From Limnephilus marmoratus (lineage: Eukaryota; Arthropoda; Insecta; Trichoptera; Limnephilidae): 64,000 nt of DNA. The stretch spans positions 30,327,286-30,391,285 of the forward strand of contig OU862913.1 of NCBI GenBank assembly GCA_917880885.1, in the 5' to 3' direction. This document shows, in pieces, positions 26,601 through 38,600 of this stretch; position 1 is the stretch's first letter, and every line of letters starts with the position of its first letter. The notes below the pieces were generated by a model. The model saw only the letters and a list, made by a program, of their open reading frames with translations. It made no database searches and was not told the DNA's origin. Made by a program: the position numbers and the translations under genes.

Positions 26601-29600
26601 ATATCTCTAATCCCAATTAGAAAAATTTCGTTTCGAGTAGATGAACACATTTTACTACACTGATTCATTTCACAGTCTACTAAATAAGTATCAAATACTG
26701 TTCAAATTTGTCTATAAAACTCTTCAGTAGTTTATTTTAATATTTATTTAATAGTTTAACACACGAAACTGGCCTGTAGCAAAAAGTAAAAATTAAGCAT
26801 TTTACACAAAAAATTCAAAAACAACACTCGATTGAGCACCCCTTTCTACTTGAGCTATCTCGTTGAAATTTTACTATGTTATTTCTATGAATACGTGTAA
26901 CAAATTCACGGGGTGGCCAAATGAAAAATAATAAAAAAAAAATTTTGGACCACCTTAGTGGTGACCTATGGCAGAGGTGTTGGTTATCCAAAAAATGGCT
27001 CCCAAATTGGAATGTCTGATGCGGGAAAACTTATATTAATGAGAATTTTACTGTATTTATTTATACATTGTTTGTCTTTTTCCAGCCGCATTCGAGAGCA
27101 TATCAGGGCTGCTCAACCCGGCGGACCAGACCCGACTCTTCGGATCCGAGGAGGCCAAGAAGGTCCTGATTGGTCTGGCCAGGGATTTGAGAGGACTGGC
27201 TTTCGCCTTCAACACCAAGACCACCTATATGATGCTGTTTGACTGGATGTGAGTATCGTTTACTGGGTCTGGATTGGCAGTTCACCAACCCCTTGTTAGT
27301 TCCTCTGCACTTTTTTGATGATTTTTGCTTTGTCATCAAATTAAAACTCAAATTTGGCAGTTTTAGCAGTTCAATAATTTTGCATCAAATAATTTGTCAA
27401 ACAGCAGTTCAATAACTTTGCATCAAATTATTTGTCAAACGGATGTTTATCGTAAACATATAATTTGTTGTTCCAGCTACCCCAACTACCTGAACATCCT
27501 GGTGCGTGGGCTGGAGGCGTGGTGCACGCAGCCCTCAGTGTCCACACCGGTGCTGAAACTGGCCGCAGAGCTGGTGCAGAACCGGAGTCAGCGGCTGCAG
27601 TTCGACGTCTCCTCGCCCAACGGCATCCTGCTCTTTCGCGAGGCCAGCAACATCATGTGCACTTATGGTACGTAGACTGTAATCTATGAATTGCATATTA
27701 TTTTGGTCCTTCGAGCCGGATTTACAGTCCACGCTATTTTATTCATAGTATGCAAATGTTAGCAACTTAATCAATGAAAATCCCCATGTTTAATGCCAAT
27801 TGTTACCACCAAACAATGCTTTGCAGTTCGGGAGGCTGGTATGAATATTGCCGTCTTGGGAACCATTTATTGGATAACCTACATCTCTGCCATAAGTCAC
27901 CCCCAAGTGGTTCGCTAGATTTGACATCTTATTGAGGATGCCCGGGTTTATGGAGTGAGGTTTGTCTAGGTCTTGGCGGTACATGCGTTTGCCCACATAC
28001 TGCGTGACAGGCCGAATCGAGAGAGACTGGTTAAAGAAGACCGTTTTACCTTTCCAGCCAGATTCTCTCGACTCATCAGCTTGCACCGCAGTTTCCGTCA
28101 CTCTTGGACACACTGACCCTCAGATTCCTACCCACCACTAATACCCTTTTCCTTCCCAGAACTTCCTCTCCTTCCTTTTCTAAAAAGACCCTGCACACAG
28201 CATTCCCAAAGATGACAAAGGCCCTGCCGGGAACTATTTTCCTCAGGGCCTCCTGTGTGGAGCTAGTGTAAAAAAAAATAACCTAGAAGTATTCCTTGAG
28301 GGACTCCATCTTATTATCTTTGTGTTATGAATAATATTTATTTTGTATATAAATGATATAGACTCTTGCTTCAAAAACTCTAAAATCCAAATTTTTGCTG
28401 ATGACATTAAAATTTACAAAAAAGTAATTAATATTAATGACAGCCTAGAATTGCAAGAGGATATCAATAGGCTTGGACTATATTGCGCAAACAACCAACT
28501 GTACCTTAATCTAGAAAAATGTAATACAATATCTTTCACCAAAAGCACTAACCCCCTAACATTCCCATATAAAATAAACGGAGTTGAATTAAAAAGGTGT
28601 AGTGAAGTAAGGGACTTAGGAATAATAATGGACTCCGGAATGTCTTTCCGATCACACATAAATTCCATTTGTGACAGGGCCTACAAACTCCTAGGATTCA
28701 TTGTAAGAGTGACTAAACCATTCAGATCACCATATGTAATCAAGATATTATATTTTTCTTTTGTTCGCTCCATACTAGAATTTGGATCAGTGATTTGGAA
28801 TCCCCAATACAAAGTCAATATTGAAAGGTTAGAAAGAATCCAAAAAAATTTTTTGAAATACTTAGACTTTAAATCGTTCCGAATATCAGAACATGTAAAA
28901 GATTCCTTAGCATTCCATAAAATTACATCACTAGAAGAGAGAAGAAATATATCCGACCAGAATTTTTTATACAAAATCATCAACAACATTGTTGACAGCA
29001 ACTATCTTCTGGAAAACATCCACTTCCACTGTCCAGTACGTAATACAAGAACAAACAAACTATTCCACATCCCACAATCAAAAACTAACTACTCACAACA
29101 TACATTTCTGAAAAGGACGTGCACAAAATATAACAATATCCTTTCAGACGCTGATATTTTCCATTTGTCCTCAGTTCAATTCACAAAATATGTAACGGAG
29201 AAGATCAAAACAGATTGTTGATCGTGAATCCTGCTGTGTGCCTTATTTTATTGTTTTTATCTTATTATGTTGGTTTCATCTGATTTTCGTATGAATTATA
29301 TGTTGGTTTCATCTGATTTTATTATGTTGGTTTCATCTGATTTTCTGTAATCTAGTTAGGTATTATGTATGTATAACTTCTTATATTAATGAGTTTTTTT
29401 GTTTTTTCTTTAAATTCTATATTCTCAAATGTGGAAACTTCACTGGTTCATGCAAATTTGTCAAATGTAATTATTTAATAAAATATGTATAACTGTTTGT
29501 TTCCCAAATAAAGTAAAATAATAAAAAAAAATATATATATTGGACCTAGAACTGTTCCTTGAGGAATTCCATATTATCCTAACGTTGGACACCAGTGTTT

Positions 29601-32600
29601 ATTGTTTATGTGATATGAATGTGATTTCAGGCAGCAGGATACTGACTATAGAGGTGACCAAAGACCTGATGTATCCCATGAAGCTGAAGGGGATCTCAGT
29701 GTGTTTCTCCATGCTGAAGGCAGCTCTGTGTGGAAACTATGTCAACTTTGGTGTATTTAGGTGACTACATTCATTCTGTTCTATTCTATTACAAAGCCTC
29801 GCATTTCTTTCTATGTACACACCAAACGCAACTTTCATTGCATATTTACTTTGTTAACCGTACAGTTTTGCTTATAGCAAAACGACAGTCGGCACACAAG
29901 TTTTAACTCCTTGGGCATAATCTATTGCGATATTTGGACTGCAGAATAATAGTTAATAGTCTGTAATTAACCCAATGTATTATCTTGGATAACTTACAAT
30001 AAGGAACTCCAGTGAAAAATATTATGGCAAAAAAAAAAAGTTCATATAGACCAATAAATGCTGATTCTGAATATATAAGTTTTATTTAACCCTTCGAATA
30101 ATAAGAAAATAATTTTCTGTCAACTTTTACCTGTCAAAGTTGGCGCGCAAAATTCCTGGTTCCTCCCATGCATTTTAAATGTTCCTATTTATTAGTTTTT
30201 TTTAAAGCTTTTGCAAAAATAAAAATTGTTCTAAAATTTAGATAAAATAATCTTTCCGATATGTTTATTAGAAATCAACATTTTTGTTTATAAATATTAA
30301 AATTTTAATATTGGAAATGTAAATTGACTAAAAAATGCATACCTGCGAATATTTGAATTAAAATAATTAAAATAGAATAAGCTTCATATTTCAAATTCAG
30401 ATTTCTTTTCTAAACAAAATTTGTAATAAAACTGTCACTTCACTTTTTATCACTTTTATACAATTTTATTTTAAAATTAAATGTGGGTTACGTCACAAAT
30501 AGGCGCAAAATCAAACCGTCACTTTTGATTAGGTTTGTAAAATATCTGAACAACCTAGCTCATATAATTAATTCTAAGACAATGAGCAGCATTATTTCTT
30601 TCCGATTCTAACATAAAAGAAATCACAAATATTCACATTACAGAAAGAGAGATATCTAACTTTTAATAATGCACGGTCGCTCTGGGACAATCTGGGTCTC
30701 CTGTTATTATAACGGCATATGATGTTTTGGGACAACTTGGGTCTCCTGTGATTAAACGGGTTAATATTAAACGCAGAGTTTTTAAAAAATTGTTAAAAAG
30801 TCCATTTTTAATTGAGTCGTAAAAACACGCTGTCAAGTTGGCATTATTGAAATTTTAGTGGTGACATCACTGTTCGAAGTCATTGTATGGGAATGTATGA
30901 TATGACACAAGACATTGTATTAATTTATTCTTTTATTTACTTACTGTTTATAGAGATTTAGTTGTTGTGTTTTATTTAACTTTATTTAGGTCTAAATAAT
31001 GTTTAAAAAATAAAGGTATCTCTTATCAGTTTACCTCTATTATTGAAAATATTCAAAAACTACTGCACAAAAAAAATAGTAATGCTACTTCTAGGGAGAA
31101 TACTTCGAACAACGGAATTCAAAATGGCGGCAGTTGATCAGCTGATTGCCCAGTCCTACAGTAATTTTTCATAATTGATGACGTCACATGATTCACCATA
31201 CATACGGTGTTTTTTGAGGGATCTTGAAAAATTAAAACTTTGACAATTATTTTAACTATTAACCTGGGCAGTGCCGCTCGTCAACCGGTGTGTCATGAGA
31301 TTTTACACGCGATTTTGACCCTTATGTATAAAGAAAGTGTATGAAGAACACGGTCAGAATCGCTTGCTCTATTATCGCTCTTTACCATAGAGAAAACCGC
31401 AATTAGATTGATGACTCCATATAATTTATATTAATGATTTACCGGAGCGCGGGAGCGTGCGCAGTTCTTGCGCATGCGCGGGAAAAATTCTTTGGTTTTG
31501 AACTTTGACCTTTCTATGTACGAAATTTCTCAAGGACGCTGTCAGAATCGCGGGACATTGGGTGTCATGGCTGCCGCTTTTTGCGAACGCTAATTGGTTA
31601 CAACCAACCCCATTTACTCGCGGCATTCAACGAGTTAAAACTAACTCTAAAAAAAATAAAAAAATATGCAGTTATTTAGGTTAGAAAATCATTATTCAAT
31701 AAAAAAAAATAAAAATTAGACTGGAGTTCTCTATTGCCTCATTTTCATGCCATCTCTCTCATACATGCTTTCGGTACACTTTGGGAATGTCATGTTTGTT
31801 ATTTTATTTATAAAATTCATTATTCGCTATTTAATCAAAGATTCTCTGATAAATATGATTTATTGTTACATAATGATTTTTATTTATTTGCAGGTTATAT
31901 CGTGACGAGGCATTGGAGAACGCCTTAAATATGTTTGTTAAATTACTCTTAAGCATTCCACAGACTGATTTACTGGTGAGTTCACAATTCATAATATCTG
32001 GTATAACAAGGTTCCATGTGTCGGTAACGCCGTGCGGTAATGGGATGTGTAATAGCTATTTTAGAGTTCATTATTGCATGATGTTACCGCGACAGATGGA
32101 ACCTTGTTATTCCAAAGGGTCGATATGTTAATTTTTAGCTAACATATGTAATTTAATTTAATAAACTGGCGATTTTTAGACTGGAGAAATTTTTGATGAT
32201 CAAATTGACGATCAGCATCATTTTGAATTTTGAATATGTATTAAATAAACCACTGAATAGAGCAATCAACAGGTTCTTAACCTTTTTGGAACCCCACCAG
32301 TTTCATATGCACTCACCGAACCATTTTTAACCTTTTAAATGCCAGTATGTAGGAGTGTCAATTGGGAATGCCAATTTGGGAGGCGGGAATGGGTACCGCC
32401 GCCCCGGGAACCTTTATTGGATAACCAACACCTCTGCCATAGGTCACCCCAAGTGGTTCGCTACGTTTGGTGATTTAGCAGGGGTGCCCGGGTTCATGGG
32501 GTGAGGTTTGTCTAGGTCTTGGAGGCGGATGACCAGGACATACTGAACCCCAGATTCCTACCCACCCCTTAAACCCTTTTCCTTTCCAGAACTCTCCTCT

Positions 32601-35600
32601 CCTTCCTTTCCTTAAAAAAAACCCTCCACACAGCATCCTCAAAGATGACATAGGCCCTGAGGGAAATTATTTTCCTCAGGGCCTCCTGCGTGGAGCTCAT
32701 GTAAAAAAAAAAAAAAAAAGTGTAGCTGTGAACAGCAGGCCATGAATTTTAATAAAAATAAATCATTTTTAAATCTTATTTTTATAAATTAAAAACATTA
32801 CACCTTGAAAGGATATTTAAATGACTTCGCAAAAATCTTGAAAAAAAATAAAATAAAATAAAAAAAATTATTAAAAAAAAAACAAAAAAAAATAAATCTT
32901 GCTCAAAGAATAGCGAGATAACTCCCTATTTTTCTATGGCCGGCCTGCTGGGCACGGCCAATTATTTCTGAGAAATCTCGCTCTTGGCAGAGAAACGGTT
33001 AATAGGCCACTTGCATGGATTTCATAATGACTTGGAAAAAATCGTGTGGATAGATCTTTTAACTAAGATTACGAAAATGTTAGTAAAATTTTTTAGAAAT
33101 GTACAGTTTTTTTATTTTTAAATAAATAAATCCATTATTTGGGCTCGGGACGTCACTACATGAAATACATGAAAATGTCCCGTCTCCGAAAATGTTCCTA
33201 TTAATTTTGTAAAATTCCACACTGATTTATTTTTTTTATTTGGCATCACTTTGATTTCAGGCGAATTTTTGAATTTGACATCTAACGTTCACTAGATTTA
33301 TTGTTTGTTCTCTGCGAACTTATCATTTGGTTTGACTTTTTGACAGATATTATGAAGAGAACCCCGTACATTTTAGATGTCGATACGTGTTTTAGAGGTA
33401 TAATGATAGTGGTGCTGATTTTAACAAAATCAAATTTTATAATATTCTTATTATTATTATAATTTACAAGTACAAGTATATTACATTGGATTTAGTAATA
33501 TAGACATTGTATTGTAAATTATAATGATTTACGATCAATAAGGTGGATCAAGGAAAAAAATATTTATGAGATGTAATATTTTTGGTATGCCTCGTTATTC
33601 TCTTGTGCCATTCGTGTGGAAAACGTTCTTATTTTTTTTAAATTGATTTTCGGCTATGTAATTATCGTTTTTTCGCACCTATAAAATTATGTCCCGTCTT
33701 TCTGGTTTATAAAAAATGGTCTGATTTTTCGAATGGAAATTTTCAAAAAATCACCAGAGCTTCAAAAATACGATAAAAAAAAATAAAAAAATAGGGAATG
33801 TGACTTATCACATTTGACATTCATAGTGTTTTGTATCATAACATAGTGTTTCCATACAAACGAAGTATTTAAAATCCGTAAGTCTAAGCTTTAACTTTAG
33901 GGTGCACAGTTTATCCTGCGCTGTGCAAGCGGGTTCCCCACAGAGCATCGGACCATCCCATAGATTTTGATTAATTCATAGATTCATAGATTTGATTGTT
34001 GGATTTAGTTAGCGCGCAATTGTAAAAAGGACTAGTAACACGAGAAAGGGAGACGATCACACCTCTGTGCCGTCCGCACATCTTGGTTTGTTCCTCTTTC
34101 CCTGATTATTTCATCTATCAATTTGTCTGTCTATGGTTGTTGAAATGAATTGTTTGTGTGTTTAGGATTACCCGAAGCTCTCGCAGACGTACTACGTTCT
34201 GCTGGAGTGTCTGGCGCAGGACCACATGGCCTTCCTGGCCTCGCTGGAGCCCGCCGCCTTCCTCTACATCCTCGCCACCATCTCCGAGGGACTCACCGCC
34301 TTAGGTACCGCCCCTACTCCTCACTCCTCAAACTAACATACTTGGACACTCGCTTAATCCGCCAAGTCCATTTGTTCAGTTTTCAGAACAACTCATACAG
34401 ATCTCGTAGAAATTGTTGTGCGTCCCTTACTATCATGGCTAGAAATATGATCCAAACGGTGTTACAAAGAGAAAATACCATGCTTTATATTCAAATCTAA
34501 AAGTTAACCGCAAAACAATTACAATGTACACCTTTATGAATCCAAAGTTTCTGACCGCAATTTGAAAAAAAAAATTATGAAACTTTGAGAATTTTTTATT
34601 AATTACGAGGGCTATTCAGAAACTAGGGAATGTTTTGTAATAAAACAAAAACTAGGTACAGGAAAAATATTTTATTATATACATCTGAAAGAGTGACTAA
34701 AATGCTACTTTTCTACATAGTCACCAAACAAATTAAGGCACATATCGTAGCGGTGGACAAGCTTCGAAATTCCTTCGTCATAGAAATCCGCCGCCTGCGA
34801 TCTCTCCCAAAAAACAGTAGCCATAATCTTCCTCACTGACAAGGTTTGAAAAATTTTTTTGGTTTTTTGGGGGAACTTGTGTGCCCCCACTCCATGGACT
34901 GCAATTTTGTCTCGCAATTGACGTGCTTCATCCATGTCTCGTTACCCGTTACGATTCAATCCAGTAAAGAATCACCATGTGTGTGGTAGGCGTCAAGAAA
35001 TGTTAAGGCTGCTCCCATTCGCTGACCTTTATGGAGGTCTGTAAGCATTTTTGGCACCCATCTTGCACAAAATTTATAGTAGCCAAGCTTGTGAGTCACA
35101 ATTCCAAACAACAAAGTCCGTGAAACTTGTGGGAAGCAAAGCGAAAGCTCCGTTATTGTGAAGCGACGGTTTTCACGAATCTTCTCATCAACTTTGGCGA
35201 GAAGATCGTCTGTCACAATGCTCGGGCGTCCACTCCTCTCTTCATCATGCACGTTGGTTCGGCCATTTTTAAATCGGATACACCATTTTCGCACTGAACT
35301 TTCATTCATTACATCGTTGCCATACACTTCGCACAGTTGCCAATGAATTTCTATCGGCTTTTCGTTTTTTGCTAACAAAAACCGTATTACGGACCGCACT
35401 TCACAATTGGCGGGATTTAAAATTGCAGGGCACATTTTAAATTGGAATATTGGAAAAACGGGCAGCGCGGAGACGTTCTCGTTCTGACGGCTGGATGCCG
35501 ACTGAAGCTACGAGCACGCGCACACCAAAACATACGTGATCGCCGCGCGCCTAGCGGCGTCAGACGGAAACGTTCCCTAGTTTCTGAATAGCCCTCGTAT

Positions 35601-38600
35601 TTTTACATGAAATGTCAATTGATGATACGGTTTTTAATACCTTTGCCTAATAAATTATGTGTGTGTTTTTTTTGATAGATAAAACCACTTTAAAACATTT
35701 AAAACCATTTTAAAACAGATAAGCCATTTTAAAACTTTTTTTAGACCATTTTAACCTCTGGGTGGCCACGCCATTTCACGAAAATTCCCTAAAAAAGCAC
35801 CACTTTGAATTTTGAATTGAATGTTTTGTGGATTAATTTTGAGCTATTGTATATTTTATTGACTGAAACACGTTCCCAGAGCAATAAACTATCTACCAAA
35901 ACAACATTACTTGCGTTAATTATGTAAATTAATACGTTTTACGATGCTTTAGTCGAGGAATACGCATAAATTGTGACGGTCAAATTCGCTGCAAAATTGA
36001 CATTTCTAATGTCACAGATAAAATCGTTTAAAAATATTCTGGTGTTGCAAGGTGAATGAAACTTTTACGCGTCTCATGGAGTACTGTTGGCGCAAGCGAT
36101 TCTGACCCTGTTCTTCATACAAATTCTGTACATAGAAGGGTCAAAATCGCAGACAAACAGTTTTTTCGCACATGCGCATAATACACGCGCGTCTCCGGCC
36201 CATTAGAGGTTAAAACAGATGAGCCATTTTAAAACTTTTTTAAAACCATTTTAACCCGTCAGCTTGTTTAGGAATAAACACATCCCAAAACACATAATCG
36301 CGTTATACTTTCATAAGACCAAAAACGTCCCGAGAGACCTTACATTTTAAAAGCTATATATCTCTCTTCCTCTCATGCAAACATATGTATTTTTTCTATT
36401 AATCAGAAAGAGAACGAAATAATGTTTCTTATTGTCTTTGAAATATGAAAGCTATCTTGCATAGATATTTTACAATCTCGATCCAAAGTGACGGTTTCTG
36501 AATTTTTGCGCGAAACTGAGGCTTCCGGATTGTGAGGTGCGAATATATTGAACCAAGCAGACGGGTTAAAATAGATGAGCCATTTTAAAACTTTTTTTAA
36601 AACCATTTTAACCGGAGATGAGCTGGCGCGCTCGTATTGTGCGCAGGCGCGAGAAAATAATTTGAAAAAAATTCGAACAAAACATGTTTGTCTGCGATTT
36701 TGGCCCTTCTATGTACAGAATTTGTATGAAGAACAAGGTCAGAATCGCTTGTGCCAACATTACCCCATATGATGGGTAAAAATTTCATTCACCTTGCAAT
36801 CCCAGAATATTTTTAAACGATTTTATCTGTGACATTAGAAATGTCAATTTTGCCGCGAATTTGACCGTCACAATTTATGCGTATTCCTCGACTAAAGCAT
36901 CGTAAAACCTATTAATTTACATAATTAACGCAAGTAATGTTGTTTTGGTACATAGTTTATTGTTCTAGGAATGTGTTTCAGTCAATAAAATATATGATAG
37001 CTCAAAATTAATCCACAAAACATTCAATTCAAAATTCAAAATCGTGTTTTGTTAGGAAATTTCCGTATTTTTCCGACTGGTTAAAACAGATCAGCCATTT
37101 TAAAACTTTTTTTATGTTTGCATGCAAAAATTTTATATTTAAAAAATAAATGTCTATTTCTAATTGTAAAATTAGAAAGTGTATTTTATCACATTTCCAA
37201 AATACTATTTAGTTTTCAGATACATTCAGAAATATTCCATTTATTTGAATTTTATTGTAAAATGGAAATATGTATTTTGACCCTCCGACAAAATGATGCG
37301 GTTGAGGCCTGAGGGGTTAAGAGGGAATACCCTGACACCACTGGAAATATGTTATTTTTAACTCAAATTCTAGACATTTTGAATCTTATCTGTAAAATTT
37401 TTTTAATTGATGTTGAATGATTGTTATTTTACCGAGTAAAGTTATGTTTGAAATTTTGAAAAAAATTTGTTCATTTTTATTATAATAACCCCTCAGACCT
37501 CGACCGTATTATTTCAGAGTCAAAACATTTCCACTTTACAATAAAATCTGAATAACTGGAATATTTCAGAATGTATCCGAAAACTAAAAACAGTTTTGAA
37601 AAGGTGATAAAATAGGCTTTAAAATTTTAAAATTCCAAATCAAACACGTAATTTTTTAAATATAATAATTTTGAATGCAAACAAAAAACTTTTAAAAATG
37701 ACTCAACTTTTGTTTTTTCTTACTAAAATTACTGATAATGAAAAAAAACAAACATTTATTAGGCAAATGTATTAACAATATTATCGTCAACTCACTTTTT
37801 GACTTTTCTTGTAAAAATAATTAATTTTCATATTTTAATTTTAATTCTTAATTATTTTTTAATTTTCATATTAAAAAATAATTAAGTTTCATATTTTTTT
37901 TCAAATTACGGTCTGAAACTTTGGATTCATAACCTATCATCGGTCTTGCCGTATTTCGTATGAAACCTCGGAAATTCGGAAAGCATCACTTTGAAGGAAT
38001 ATTTTGTGGATTTATTTTAAATTGTATATGTATTTTATTTACTGAAACACATTCCTTGAACAATAAACTATCTATTAAAACAACATTACTTGCGTTTGTT
38101 TGATAAATTGATAGGTTTTCGATATTTTTGTGAACTGTCAGTTCAAATTGCGGCAAAATCTGACGCCCAGATGCCATAGATAATTCATTTTAAAATATTC
38201 TAGTATTGCTAGGTGAATGAAACCTTTGGCTACGTCAAGAATGATATTGGCGCAAACGATTCTGACCTTGTCCTTCAATCAGTTTCTTTATACATAAGGG
38301 TTAAAATCGCATTTAAAAAAATATTTTTTCGACAATTAGGTCCGCGTTCGCCGATGCGGTTCCGGCACAGGAGGGGATAAAGGTGTATATTTGAATTATT
38401 TTGCAGTTAACTTTTAGATTTGAATATAAAGCGTGGTGTTTTTCGTGGCGTGTCGTCAAACAGTTGAGAGCAGTAGGAATTTAAAATAAAGTTGTCTTTA
38501 TGAGTTAAGTGTTTTGTTGCATTGATATTTTGTTTGTTTAATTTGGATGTCTGTTGGTTTAACAATGGTTTTGTTTGTTTGCATTACAGATACAATGGTT

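Larger units (their letters stand above)
24670..27000 (-). mobile_element. SINE S2 copy split by a 1.95-kb transposon
   Basis: Left part has the tail hairpin remnant and GGATGCTGTGTGGAGGGTC up to GCTAAGTCGCCAAACGTAGCG. It resumes at 26959 with TGGTGACCTATGGCAGAGGT. Confidence 0.7.
35690..37115 (+). repeat. 41-bp tandem repeat split by three TTAA elements
   Basis: The unit ACAGATGAGCCATTTTAAAA..AAAACCATTTTAA occurs before, between and after the elements at 35755, 36255 and 36612. Each unit supplies a TTAA target. Confidence 0.85.
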
